From NCBI GenBank assembly GCA_010093605.1, contig MU004185.1, positions 1,988,539 to 2,052,538 on the forward strand: DNA of 64,000 nt. The letters run 5' to 3'. Positions 1 to 11,700 of this stretch are shown piece by piece. Positions within the stretch are counted from its first letter, which is position 1; the number at the start of each line of letters is the position of its first letter. The notes under the pieces were generated by a model. It ran no database searches, was not told where the DNA came from, and saw nothing but the letters and a program-made list of their open reading frames with translations. The DNA comes from Lophium mytilinum. Its lineage: Eukaryota; Ascomycota; Dothideomycetes; Mytilinidiales; Mytilinidiaceae. The translations under genes and the position numbers were made by a program.

Positions 1-1268
1 GATGCTGCAAAGACAATGCTTTGAGTGACGCGTTACAGTCGGTAGTCAGGACGTGTGAGAATTTGCACAGCCCCAAGAGGTTTGGCTATTTGGAATCCTG
101 GAACATGGGATGGTAGGGCTGGATGGAGTTTGGGTGTCACGGCGGCACAAAATCCGGCGGAGCGCGGGGTTCGGTGCCAAATCCGGCGGCTTGTAGCCTT
201 CCAGCTGGCCGCTACAGCCGTTGCGCGGTGCCAAGCGGGGCGTGGGGAGGTCTCTCTAGAGGGTAGTCGGCGGCGGATGATGACAGCGTGGTGAGGAAGC
301 TGGCTGAATTGAGGTCGGCCGATGAAACGCAGGGAGCAGCGAGATTCTTGGCGAGGTGCTACGTGCGCTTCCAACTGCACTCAGGCGTTAGGCTTGTGGC
401 TTGCAAGGCCTTTTTGATGCACGTCTTCGTCACTTCGAAGGGCTGAGTGCTGCGGTGCTGTGCGTGGCATCCGGCTACATCGGCAGCGGAGAGCAGTACT
501 GCTGAGAGTGGCGACTGGGCATGTAAGATAGGTGCGGAGAGCTGAGGGCATCGCCATTATTCTGTCAAAGCGCACACAGCAATAAATTATGCAGGCCGCT
601 GTGTCAGCAGAGCCTAGATCCCGATTCGCATTCGTCCTTCCACCCGCCTTCAGCCTCCCATTCCAACAGCTTTCACCCGAATCGACCCCGGCACGTGCCT
701 GAACGACCTAGGGAAGATCCTTGGGCCCTGAAATGGCTCCCGAGCCATATGGCTCTATCAAGCCGCCCGCCGGCTACACCAGGCGTGTAGTCGACTGAGA
801 GAATATCTAGTCAGTAAGTGCATTTTCAGCCTCAGGAACGCTCAACATCATTATGAAAACGATGTCTGAAGTCTTTAAGTTGCTGGCCATGCCGTTTTCT
901 TGAGTTTTCACACAGATGAGCATGAACAAGCAGAAAGTACAGATTTCCAAGTAAATAACTCTGTTCTGTAGCCCTGACCGGTAGTCGTTGCACCACACCA
1001 CCCCGTCCTGCAAGGGGTGTCCTTTCCCGTGCCATCAAACATCAACCGTACCAGAACCACTTGAAGCAGAACCCCAGAACTGACAAGCGGCCTGACAGGC
1101 CTCTCTCCCGAGATACAGCCCTGCCGCCGGGTACCTAGGAACCTCCAAATGCACTAACGACTAGTGTGGACCCTCCAACCAATAGAACCACCCTAGCGTC
1201 GTTGATTATACATTTCCTCACCAGCTTCATCCCATCTCACCTCGTTGCGCTTCCATCTCACATCGCAC
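1..1268. other. left-edge intergenic, no gene seen
   Basis: Short open frames occur on both strands but none shows a family motif, a plausible exon structure or a low-complexity pattern typical of coding sequence. The last 150 bases or so are the likely 5' flank of the acyltransferase gene. Nothing else is supported. Confidence 0.6.
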
Positions 1269-2568
1269 ATGCCGTTCTCCCCGCTTGCCCAGCTCCGCGG
1301 GTTGGTCCTTCTCCTCCCATGGACCGCGTATCTCCTTGGCGCCGACGTCGCGCTCTCGCTGCTTCTGCCTCTCAAACTACTCTTCCCCACCCTCGTGTTT
1401 AACGCGTCCTCTCTTATCGCAAACAGCGTGTGGGCGTGGGTCCAAAGAATCTTCGTCACCTGGAATCATGCCAGCATTATCGTTTCTTCGAACCAAAGGC
1501 TACCGAAAGGGGAGTCGGCGATTGTGGTCGCGAATCACGTGTCCTGGACCGATTTCTACCTGATCCAGGAGGTCGCGCAACGGTCGGGGATGCTGGGGCG
1601 GTGTCGGTGGTTTGCGAAGAACAGTCTACGGTGGGTGCCGTTTCTGGGTTGGGGCTTGTGGGCAATGGGGATGCCGCTTGTATCCAGGAACTGGACAAGG
1701 GATGAGCGGGAGTTGGAGAAGGTATTTAGAGGAGTGGTACAGAAGAAGTGGCCTGTTTGTGAGTATCTTCATCGATTTTGTTATGTTTCTCATCTTTCTA
1801 GTTTCGTTCAGTGTTCTTTACCATATTTTATAAACTCATACAGTGACAAGCCATAAGTCTGGGCACACCGGTTCGCCACTGCTTGGGTACCCTGACAGGA
1901 TCACGAAGATTCAAGGGCGATGTCGAGTTCTCAGCAGTGTATTCTAAACTGCCTCTAACTGATTGGCTGCTCAGTAGACACGCTAGCTCTTACAGCGGTG
2001 TCAAGTGAGCAACATTGGAGCCAAGCAGTGATATATTCGTGTGTCCAGATTTATGGTCCAATACTGTATATAATCTTCAATATCTTGAGTCATTAAAAAG
2101 CACCCAACTTCATCCTCTCTAACAACCTCAGGGCTCATTTCCTACAGCGAAGGCACCCGCCTCACCCCCTCCAAACACCTCTCCAGCACCCAGTGGAGCC
2201 GCGACCACGACCGCCCCATCATGAAGCACGTTCTCTACCCCCGCATGCACGGCTTCGTCGCAACCGTCAACGCTTTGCGGCACACCAAGCACGTGCGCGC
2301 CGTCTACGACATGACTATCGCCTACGCCCACGGCCAGAACTTCATGCAAGCGCCCTCTTTCTGGGACACCTTTACGACCGACTTCTTAAAAAGCGAGTAC
2401 AAATTCTACGTGCACGTGGATCGTTATCCAATGACCGAGCTGCCGAAGACCACGGAGGGGCTGAGTCAGTGGCTGGAGACGAGGTGGGTAAAGAAGGGCG
2501 ATAGATTAGAGGCGCTAAAAGGGAAGTTGGAAAGAGGAGAGGAGTGGGTGGCTGAAGAGATCGAATAG
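1269..2568 (+). CDS. lysophospholipid acyltransferase (AGPAT/PlsC family, CST26-like)
   Basis: Two exons, 1269-1758 and 2132-2568, joined within a Trp codon, give a 308-residue protein. It carries the PlsC motifs: NHVSWTD (NHX4D, the catalytic His and Asp) in exon 1, and YSEGTR (EGTR, glycerol-phosphate binding) at the start of exon 2, followed by the YPRMHGF block. The N-terminus has a hydrophobic segment, so a membrane enzyme that transfers an acyl chain from acyl-CoA to a lysophospholipid is expected. The start is the first ATG in frame. The protein stops shortly after the acyltransferase domain, whereas many relatives in the CST26/LCLAT1 branch continue for about 80-100 residues with further membrane segments, so this is a short version. 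The 373-nt intron is unusually long because a MITE lies inside it. Substrate and exact subfamily are inferred. Confidence 0.87.
1841..2066. mobile_element. MITE copy 1 (TA-flanked, inside the acyltransferase intron)
   Basis: A 226-bp element begins CAGTGACAAGCCATAAGTCT and ends with the imperfect inverted copy (GTGTCCAGATTTATGG...CAATACTG). The dinucleotide TA flanks both ends (1839-1840 and 2067-2068), as expected for Tc1/mariner-pogo type insertion. A subterminal block with AGCAACATTGGAGCCAAGCAGTG is shared with the copy ending at 37255. No transposase is encoded, so the element is non-autonomous. Confidence 0.75.
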
Positions 2569-2604
2569 GTACCTGTGATGGGGAAGGCACTAATTCACAA
2601 ACCC

Positions 2605-2990
2605 TAGAATTTGACATTCACGGTACCATCATTTTCAAACGCTTAGAGGTGTCTCATACTATCTATCTATAAGTGATGGTCAAGGTTTCAATTCGTAGTC
2701 TCTAGGATTTAACATTCATGGTCTCAACATGTTCAAACCTTCGGGGGTGTTTCACGCTATTTCATGTGTAGTCAAAAGCAATGTCCGACTACGCAGATTC
2801 CGATCTGTGTGCAAGTGGCAAAGGCAATGAATGTATCGTCTCTGGATTTTACATTTATTATAATTAAAGCTTTCGCGGTGTCCCACACTCTATATCCGTA
2901 AGTGATATTCTTGATTCCAACTTTCAGCTTTCAGAATTCAATATTCACCGTTTTATCATGTTTGAAAGTGCAGGGGTGTCTTACAGCATT
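2605..2990. repeat. four diverged direct copies of a ~60-bp repeat
   Basis: Copies start near 2605, 2702, 2841 and 2935. Each reads approximately CT(A/G)GAATTTGACATTCA, then TTATCATGTTTGAAA, then GGGGTGTCTCACAC. Spacing is about 95-140 bp. The same unit recurs in inverted orientation at 5475-5537 and 5682-5748, so this is a dispersed family and not a simple local tandem repeat. No coding role is visible. Confidence 0.6.
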
Positions 2991-3612
2991 GTCGCCGCGT
3001 GCAAAGGCAAAGCTCAAGTACAAAGTACACAGGTTCGGAACCTCTGTATTGGACGGCCCCGGGTATCTCCCGACCGTAACATCTTGTATCTGCCGTTCAT
3101 GCTCCTCGTACTGGTCGGGTTGCGCATCCTCTAGAACCTAATCCCAGTGGACTTTGGTTTTGAACGTGAGGAGTGCGAGTCCTTTCCACCTATCGCCTAA
3201 GTCGTGTTTCTTCCTTTGGACGTAAACTTTCATTGTGTCCAAGTAATACCGTCCGACTGGAAATCCGGTATGGAAGTCTTTCGGAATCGCAGATGGTTTA
3301 TTTGGAAGGAACTTGTGAGATAATTATAGTCCTATCCACTTCGGTTCCATCTTACTACTACGTTAAGTATCTTTGGCGTACCGTCTGAGCAATACTAGGT
3401 TGCTTTGTCAAGGGGGTGTCTAATAGATTCTTTTATCGTACGCTTTCATCTATTTAACTTGGTCGTTAAGCATTTCTTGCGCCGCAACATTCCTCCCCTC
3501 ATCCATTCTGGTCAGCCGAGTGGAGTGATTTTCGAGCGCAAGCAACGCCGCATCCCCTTGGTTTTCAAGGACAGATAAGTCGATGATTGCTCTGCGAATA
3601 TCATCATCCAAT

Positions 3613-3921
3613 TCATTGGATTGCCGGAAGTACCTCGGGTTGAGTATCGTATTTGATTAATCTACCTGGCACGTAAGCGACAAACTCTACCGCGATGTCT
3701 CTAGCAGTAGAGACAAGTGGTCTAGTAACTATCCATGACGAAATCAAAAGGTGCCAAGTCTGGAGACTGATCCCCAGCTGGATGTCGGTATTGTACAGGC
3801 CGACGAGGATGAAGGGGGGAGCTATCAAATGGTATATGTCAGCCAAAATCACACTATTGGTAAAGATATAACACATTAGTAGCTGCACATCGCCAGACAG
3901 GTAGACTAATACACGATTCAA
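3613..3921 (-). pseudogene. possible relic of a fungal multi-membrane-span protein
   Basis: An open frame of 102 codons reads through hydrophobic segments (around LLMCYIFTNSVILADIYHLI and WHLLISSWIVTRP). The arrangement of a polar DIQ, then an I-S-x-x-x-W-H stretch, is faintly like a fungal family of uncharacterised membrane proteins with the pattern ISxYHWxxVVxLAWFS. The match is weak and there is no intact start, exon structure or continuation, so it is at most a fragment. Confidence 0.2.
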
Positions 3922-4160
3922 TCATAGACCAGTCTACATACCAGCTGGCTGCGGCGGCGGCTGGCGGCGGCGTTCTGCACGGCGTCGTTTGATACGTCTG
4001 TATCTCCGCTTCCCGCGTTGCTTTCCACGCTGGTTTTGGAAATGTTGACCAAGTCCACGCCTACGTTCAGGTCTTCTGCAGGAGTGTCGTCACGATATGG
4101 CTGGACATATCCCAGCTGCCGTCCCTTCTTAAGGGCGAGCGCGCGGGTGCCAAATTTTGA

Positions 4161-4630
4161 AAATGGTACGCTGCTGTCCGCGGTCGGGAGCAACGGAAAG
4201 AACGATGGGACGCAGTGTATAACAACTGGCGAGCCATGGTTGCCACGGGGGAGTATGCCAACTTCACACGCATGGTGCTCGGGGAGGAGATGAGATTACG
4301 GGACCAGGAGTACCGGAATATGCTCGGCCGCAATGCATTTTCGAAAATGTCGAAGCAGCGCTTCTGTTTCAAGTGGGACCAGAAGACCGACGAGGAAAAG
4401 GGCAACGACATTGACCTCGGCACGGAGATCGACAGGATTATGAACGCAAGACCATCGTCGACGCTTTTAACAGTGAACAGGCACGGCTATTAGCAGAGCG
4501 ATACGTCGGGCTGCGCCACTCCACCCGGAACCTGGGACACGGCTATCGGAAATACAAGACCCAGAGTGAAGGTTTAAAAGCCGCTTTGTACGCAAAACGC
4601 CTCAATCACCCCAAAAACGGGAACCACTAG
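4161..4630 (+). pseudogene. frameshifted gene remnant, family unknown
   Basis: From 4161 one frame encodes a charged helical protein (KERWDAVYNNWRAMVATGEY... to GTEIDR near 4437). At about 4438 the coding pattern continues in another frame (DYERKTIVDAFNSEQARLLA... to a TAG at 4628-4630). The two halves match in composition and join smoothly if one base is missing or added, which points to a single broken gene of at least 155 codons. The upstream end is closed by a TGA at 4158-4160 with no good start. I do not recognise the family. Confidence 0.45.
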
Positions 4631-4882
4631 AAGACCCGGAAACCGCCCCCTACCTATTAAGTCGGTTACGTGTCCTTTTAGGGGCGTCTTGGGCGTTGTT
4701 GCGTACGCGGGAAGCTGGTTGATGGCGTTTGGGAAGAACAGTCCGCCGCCGTCTAGATTGCCCGTCCGTACAACGTGGAGTGTATTGTTCTTGATCACAC
4801 TCCAGAATATATCAAACGTGATAATCATAAAGGATATCATCAACAGCGCGATTACTGAGTAAATGGGACCTAAATTGGACAT
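4574..4882 (-). pseudogene. possible fragment with one membrane segment
   Basis: A 102-codon open frame opens with a strong hydrophobic stretch (YSVIALLMISFMIITFDIFW) followed by NLDGGGLFFPNAINQLPAYA, which looks like real protein rather than a random frame. It overlaps the tail of the opposite-strand remnant and has no supporting exons. A CTAATAG-like site near its middle could be an old splice site. Family not identified. Confidence 0.25.
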
Positions 4883-5167
4883 GAGGACTTACGGGTTCGT
4901 CTCATCGTCGATCGTATATAAGAAGTCTCCGCCTTTAACAGACGAAGAGAAGTATATCTCAGGACTCTCCGATTCATTCTAAGGCGCTGCACACCCAGCG
5001 AGTTCCCAATCAGAAACCCGCCGGGGCCCTTGAAGCCGTTGGTGAGGCGACAGATCGTCTAGGATGCGCAAAAGACAGCTTCTGGAACCCGAATGAGCCA
5101 GTGACATAATTCGAGTTTGTCAAGGAGATTGAGACGGACTTGAGAAGGCTTGGGCCTCAAAATGTTT

Positions 5168-5440
5168 TCAGTTTATGCAGTCTCGACGGTTACCGTTTCC
5201 GTGGTACTTCGTAATAATCGCAACTGCCTCGTCGGTGCGGCCCTGGGAGACCAAACTATCGAGACTCTCCGGAATGCACCATATGGGCGTCATGCCGAGA
5301 CACGGGATGACAGCCTGCAAGATTGACGGAATCTGCCACGCCCAGGTGGCTAAGAATAGGGGTACTTCTGGTGGTAAGAGTGGCCAGAACGTGGTGTTAC
5401 GGTCGGGAGATACCTGGGGGCGAATAATCTGAATATGAGT
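5168..5440 (-). pseudogene. relic of an MFS sugar transporter
   Basis: The minus frame contains LATWAWQIPSILQAVIPCLG, then IPESLDSLVSQGRTDEAVA and IITKYHGNGN. This is the hallmark of fungal MFS hexose/lactose transporters: the end of membrane helix 6 with W(A/R)-IPS-LQ, and the cytoplasmic PESPRWL...GR-EEA...LAKYHANGD segment. Here the conserved PRWL is degraded to LDSL, and the reading frame ends in TGA right after the segment. No other transporter helices are found on either side, so this is an isolated fragment of roughly one fifth of the gene. Confidence 0.65.
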
Positions 5441-5474
5441 ACCTAAACTATGCCTTTGCATACGTCGAAAACAC

Positions 5475-5748
5475 TTTGAGACGCCTCTACGCAGTCAAAC
5501 TTGATAAAATTGTGAATGTCAAGTTCCAGAGGCTTTAGATTGAATAGATTTATTTCAGCGCGTTTTACACGGTGCATACTACCGTTTGAGGTCCCCTAAA
5601 ACGTCGAAAAAATCCAGTACACGATATCAAATATTAGAGGCTTCAGATCAGTGCCTTGAACCTTACTTACAGATGAATAGTGTGAGACGCCCCTACGCCT
5701 TTCAACTTGATGAAGCCGTGAATGTCAAGTTCCGGAGGCTTCATATCA
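5475..5748. repeat. two inverted-orientation copies of the 60-bp repeat
   Basis: Copies at about 5475-5537 and 5682-5748 both read TGAGACGCC(T/C)CTACGC...AACTTGAT(A/G)AA...GTGAATGTCAAGTTCC(A/G)GAGGCTT. Their reverse complement matches the repeat units at 2605-2990 (CTGGAACTTGACATTCA...GAGGCGTCTCA). They lie 207 bp apart. Confidence 0.6.
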
Positions 5749-6439
5749 ACGCTTCAGCTCCAAGTACTGCCGAGTGTCAGTACCACTGACCGATAACGTA
5801 GCAAATCACACTCACTGTTCGATAGAGCTCATCATCAAGCGCCGTCACACCACCGCCACCCTCTCTCCTCCTTGCTGATGGCGAGTAACACATGTTGATC
5901 ACCACCAACAGTCCGAAACTCCATGGCAGCAGCAGTCTGTTGGCCCGCAAGACCGCCACACTCCTCCCTCCCAGCACCATGCCTCTGTGTAGTTGGCTCT
6001 TTTTGCTGGACCATGAAAACAACATGTTCGTCGAATTGATCCAAACCCCTTCCAACTCCCTGCAGGACTTGACGGTGCAAAGACGAGGAACGTTTTATAG
6101 GAGAAAATGAGAAAGCAGCGGTGGATTAATCAGCAACACGTGAGCTATCACGAGGTTCTTCAACCTAGGATAGCCAGGGAGGGGTTTGATCGAACGGTGA
6201 CGAGACGAGCGGTGACGAGACAGTTTGAAATTGAGAGCATCCGACGAAAAATTGCTCATATCCAGCGTAAATCACGCATTACCAGACATCCTCTAGATAG
6301 CACCATATCAGAACAAATCACGAACCCGCCAACCATCTCCGCCGTATCGACTTAAGACTTCACACAACCTAAATTCGACATACACCGATAATTCTGAGAC
6401 ACATATCTGAGACAAACCACTCGATATGAGAACGAGCTA

Positions 6440-6667
6440 CGGTACTAGGTCATAAGTCTTGGGCACACGGATATCAATGCTTGAGTGCCGCTTTTGCAAG
6501 TTGGATGCCACTGTCAGGGGCAGCCCCATTGCGAGGATACCTCCTAGTCAATAGGAAGCACAGATTACACTATCCAAATTTTGACATGACGACTCCATTG
6601 TGGTCACCCCACGGGGGCACCCCTAGGATTGGCAAACGAGTGTGTACAGATTTGTGGGCAGCCTCTG
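6440..6667. mobile_element. MITE copy 2 (TA-flanked)
   Basis: A 228-bp element begins CGGTACTAGGTCATAAGTCT and ends with GTGTGTACAGATTTGTGGGCAGC...CTG, an imperfect inverted match. TA flanks both ends (6438-6439 and 6668-6669). Its length and left end match the copy at 1841-2066 and the right end at 37255, so the three belong to one family. No transposase is encoded. Confidence 0.65.
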
Positions 6668-8700
6668 TATATTGCAGATATGGTGTCTCATTTTGCTGCT
6701 TATTCTGAAATCTGGTTCCCAGTCGGCACGCGCGGGGTTTAGTCCGCAGACTGAGCAGTTTCCCTAGGAAGGGATAGTTGACGGGAGGGGTAGTTCAATG
6801 GAGGAAGCTAATTTGATAGCGAAGGCGGTGGGGTAGTCCGTGATAAGGCGTGACGAGTGAGCAAGTTCAGCTTCAAAGATTGCGAATGGCTCGATTAGCG
6901 ATGATAGTTCCAGGAACATGGTAGCGATGGCAACGGACGTTTCCCGTAACGGCGTCAAGTAGAGAGGGGTGAGCAGTTTCCAAAGGTTAGCACGGTTCAG
7001 TTGTAGATGATGTCTTGGTAGCGAGTTCGCCGGACGTGTCGTCAAACGTCAGAGTGGGAGTGCGGGGAAGATGAGAACGTTGAAGTGGGATGTTTCGGAT
7101 GTCTGGCGGTGCAGTAGCCGTACCAGAGTTGACGGACGGGTTTTACTACTAGGTAAGTACGACAACAGACTAATGATATCATACTACAGTAAGTTTAGTG
7201 TATCACTGGAGTAGAGGGAGAACTCGCTTATCGATGTCCTTGCTCCTGAGCACCGTGATGAACGATGCGGGTGAGCATGGTGGAACTGCTTGTAATACCA
7301 GCGTCCTATACGGTGGCTCACAAAAATGCCTCGTGGCCCTAGCGCGAGTCTCGAGATAAGGCAATCGAGGAAAATGGTACATCGGACGGGTGTCTAGAAC
7401 TTGGCAACGGGCAGTCCCGCGGGTTAGGACGCTTAGTTAGAACTAGTAAACCCTTTTGTTGCATTTAAAGGTGCGCGCGTTGTGGGAATCCTAGCTGAAC
7501 CATGGTTGCAACCCAACTAGGTTGAAGCAATTGTGGACTTGCAATCGCGCCATCCTAGGAACTCGTTCCAGGGAACTTAGCACCTCTTACCATGATCTCA
7601 GTTGAATGTTATCTCGACAACAAAGACTCGGGATCCGCCAGGCCGACTCGCAAGATTTTGACGTCAAAAATCCGCTCTTTTGCTGCAATCAGGAAGAGTG
7701 AACTCTAAAACTAAGGATAGAAGCAAAGACGTTTCTAGCGCAAGCAAGCCGTGGCGGATTGCCCTTTGTAAGCACGTGGCAGTCGTTGGTGGGATAGATA
7801 ACGAGTGTGGATCCAAGGGTTCAAAAATAGGGTTCTTTGTTCGCGGTGATATCAGTGGCTTGATGAGCGACATTTCGCCTTTGGTGTTGTAATTACCGGA
7901 GAGAAAGGTGACCCAGAATTGGGGAGTTCCATGGCGTGCTGTCGTAGTTGGTGGTAAGTCTAGAGCCTTAAATTCCTCACGCCCTTATATGCTAGCAAAT
8001 CGACGATCGCGTTCTTCGAGAGTCGTAGCCATGGCTGCGAGAGCAGGCCAATTGGCTTGATGATCCTGCTGTGAAACCTTTGAAGGATAAAGTCCAAGAA
8101 GTCTGTTACATAAAAGAGAAGAAGTACGGAGTAGTCTCCGCCGCATGTAGAAAGAAAATAAAACGTGTGACACAGCGAGAAACCCTCTTAGCCTGAGCTG
8201 TGGTGATGGTGGACCCTTCAGCCCAACGGCCATCCTCGTACGGCGTTGAAAGGGGATGTGCTTTGTCCGGCTTTCCACGAAAGGCAATATTCCGTATGAC
8301 GCTGTGCTATGCAATAATGTGCGATGATCCTCGATGTTCAAAGCAATACTTCGCAGGTTCTCTGTCGATCTCGATGTCTTGCAGTCGGACCATGTTGGAG
8401 GTTTGAGGAGACAGTGACCTTCACATGGTAGAACTAGAGGTCAAAGCGGGGTCTACGAGCGCCATGCCGCAGATTGATGTCAAGGAGCCGAATAAGGCAG
8501 GAACTAGGATCATCTGCGAGCGCGGGATATGGCATTGATATGGAAGAAAGAACAGCAAACGAGGAGGGGTTGGTACGAGGGGTGAATGTGTTGCTGGGGT
8601 GGAGTGGCTCACACTATCAATCTGAACATCCTGCGCGACATACGTGCATGCATCGCGGAAGGGTTGGGACCCATGTCTCCGGCGGGCTGGACACCCTGGT

Positions 8701-11700
8701 ATCTGATTGGGTTTTGAGATGCTGCCAACGAATATACAAAGCAGGTTCAGTGAAGTGAGGCAGGGAATAACGACGCGTAAGTTCGGTGTAAGACAGCCTC
8801 AAGCGGGTACAGAATTAGCAGCAGGGCCGGCCGGTCCAACGCCCCTCGAGGGTCTTCTCTAAAAGAACAGAGCCTGCGAGCTTGGACCGATGGCGCAAAA
8901 GAGGCTTGCGTCTCTCCCTGGTAGCTGGCCATGGCAAAAGGCCGGCATCTGATGCCACCTCGCTCGAAACGGGCCCTTTGTGTGATCATTTTCTGGTTTT
9001 CCAAGCCCATTTCTGCTTAGGCGTCTGGCAGCAATGAGAATGAGTGGAGAGCGTGCGCCTTCTTGGGTAGAAAGCGTGTTCCGGACTCGCCTGGCAACGT
9101 CTTGTACACGCAATAGACTGGAAGCTCCGGGCCACTGTCTGGGGATGCAGCAGAAACTGTAAATGTCGTGACGGCGGCAGGATACGAGGTTTTGCGGCTT
9201 ACTACAACGGGACAATCGCATGGTCGCTCTCACAGTCCGCAAACTCTATCGATGGTGGCACCGCGGCGGCCACGTTGGATCGGGAGATTCAGGAGCTCGG
9301 AAGGTAACGGAAGAATTTGCGGCGCAAATAGCAGATCCATACCCAAGGACCTCGGACGGAAGCAAGGGAGAGGCGTGGCAGCGGGCCGGAGAAGCTACTC
9401 CAGCATCGTTGTCGCGATGCAAATGCCAACTCGTAAGCCTGGCGGGGAAGTGGGAAACCATCGCGCGGCGGCCAGGCTCGGTACACCAGCAGCCAGCCCT
9501 GCGAGAGTCGGTGAGGGCTCAGTAGGCCAATTGGGGCAAACCCTTTGTCACACCAGCCTCAATGGCGGGATTGGACGGTTTCGGCTGCAGTGTCGTTGCG
9601 AGAGCCCCCACTGCGCTGCAAGCCACGCACACTTTAAAGTCTGGAGGGCAGCATGGGGTATGCTGAGCCGTTGAGGCGCCTGCTTGCGGTAAGAGCTGCA
9701 AGCAAAGCAAAGCAAACGACACACGTCTTATCGTGTCGAGCCCCCTCGCCGCGAAGCCTACACAGGCAAGCCGGCAGGTTCCAGCAACACCAACGGCTGA
9801 GACGCGTTGGTCAAAGTTGGTCATGGTTGCAGGCCCGTCAGGGAGGGATGGAGGAGTGGTTCCCCGCCAGCGACGCGCCAAGGGCTCATGGCAGCTGCAT
9901 GCTGCAACACCAACGCCTCCTCCGGCAGCCGGTTGCGGAGCTAGGCTATCGCCAACCTCGTTGCTTGTCGGAGCGCCCTTGTGGTGGCCTCTTGGTGGTC
10001 TCCTGGAAGAGCCGCTGTGCAACGGCATGCGTGTGGCGACGTGGATATGCCCGACATAATGCCTAAGCTGCCCAGCCGACCGAGTGCCAGGCCTCCAGTG
10101 CATCCTTTGCCTGGACATGGCCACGAACGGTCCACGCGGTCTGCACCCTCAGTAGTAGTGCTGATGCCTGTGCCGGACAGTCGTCTAAACATCGGATATG
10201 AAATCGTTCGGCAAACCGCCACGCCTACTCAGGTAGCCAAGACAGCACCGTCAGGCGAAGCTGAGCACGTAGTTGCATTGTGGATCCAAAGAAAGGACGC
10301 TGACTTGCCTGACTTTGTATGAGCTAGAGGGGAGGCGTGGAGTAGCGCTGCTGGGCTTGGAGATGCGGATGTTATCATGGTGTTTTGCTGCAAGTGCATC
10401 AACACAGACGGGGATGTCGTCGCCCACAGCAGGGAACACAGGGTGATAACAGGATATCCATGGGCGGCAGCGAGTGCGGCGAGAGCCTATTTGCGTAGCG
10501 CTGTCTGGTGTGGAGTCCGATGCGGGCGGGTGAAGGGTGCTGAATCCTTCTGCTATGCTCGCCTGGGGAGTTCCTGAGTGTCCAGGCGGCCTCAATCGCC
10601 TCAATCGGCTCAATCGGGCGTGTTAGGGAAGAGGCAGGCTCCAAATAGAATGGCCCTACGGGTAGTGGTGGTGTAGTGGTGGTGTAGTGCTGTTCCCTTG
10701 GTCCAAGTCCCTGCTGGAGCGGAACGGGAGCATGGTGTTGAGTCGTCAGAGGGAGGGCTGGCGGGTGGATGCAGGCGAGGCCAGGCCGATCAGCCGTGTG
10801 TGGCATGGCAGGCGGCGGCTTATCGGGAGTCCTATCTGGTGAATTGCAAGGCCATGCAGATGTGCGACCGGGGGGCCCATGGCGAGGGCGTTTTGGAGTG
10901 TGTTGCCATGATCTGAAGCCATGGCCGGCATCGTCTTGAAGCACACGAAAACGGACGGGAGTACCGTGGGAGCGCGGCATGGTTTCCGGCATGGATTGGG
11001 GCGAATCCGCAGCCGGAACGCGGCAGGGACTCTTCCAACGCTCAAACCCACCGCCGCGGGACCGCCCTGTGATTTGGTCGATGCTGGAAAGCGGCACTCT
11101 TCGCCGTCGATGCACACAGGCAGGCCGTCAAGCCGTCGTTCAGAGGCCTTGCGAGCGGCGGCTGATCTTCTAGTCGAGACCCGCAGCGCCCGCGCCTCCT
11201 CCACTGTTCTTCTCCTTTCTCCACCTTGCTGCCTCTCGTCCTGTCTGCCACCAGGCCTGCGCCTCGGTGCATTCAAACTCAACGCCGCCTTCCACTGGCC
11301 CAATTGCGTCTCCCGAGTCCAGCCTTCGCTCCGGCCCTGCAAGGTTACCAGCGTCGCAGCAGTCGCCGTCAAGGCGCGATTGGCAGCCCCGCATCTCAAC
11401 TTGCCCGTTGCTCGCGACTCCACCGAAGACTTTCTTCCAGATCGTGCACCAAGCTTTGCGGTCTGAGCGTCATCCTCGTGCTCTATCGCGCCCTTCTTCC
11501 CCACGCCCGCTGCCCTGATCACCCTGCCATCCCTCGACGCCACAAACCTCCGCCGTTTATCCTCCGCCTTCGCCCACATTCCGACACGCCGCACCATCAC
11601 AAATCAACACCACCCCGTCCCTTCGCCTCCCACCCGCCTCCTCCAACACCACCACCACTTCACCATCAGTCTCTTCAGCCACTAAGGAACGCATGTGGAG

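Larger units (their letters stand above)
2991..8700. other. gene-poor stretch with broken gene pieces
   Basis: No intact gene was found. Several open frames of 60-118 codons look like decayed pieces of genes; the recognisable ones are listed separately. The minus-strand frame at 3918-4193 and the frames near 5800-6355, 6764-7045 and 7664-7892 show no family signature. Together with two repeat families and a MITE this reads as a graveyard of old insertions and dead genes. Confidence 0.5.

Noticed and set aside
6764-7045. 93-codon minus-strand frame with a helical look (TSVAIATMFLELSSLIEPFA)
   Set aside because: Composition is plausible but there is no family match, partner exon or conserved motif; left as part of the gene-poor region.
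9519-10124. 201-codon minus-strand frame
   Set aside because: Overlaps plus-strand frames of 108-137 codons; low-complexity composition without domain; likely chance.
10746-11600. 284-codon minus-strand frame and overlapping frames of 120-275 codons
   Set aside because: GC-rich region with long frames open in several phases on both strands at once; Arg/Pro/Ala-rich, no motif, no exon structure.
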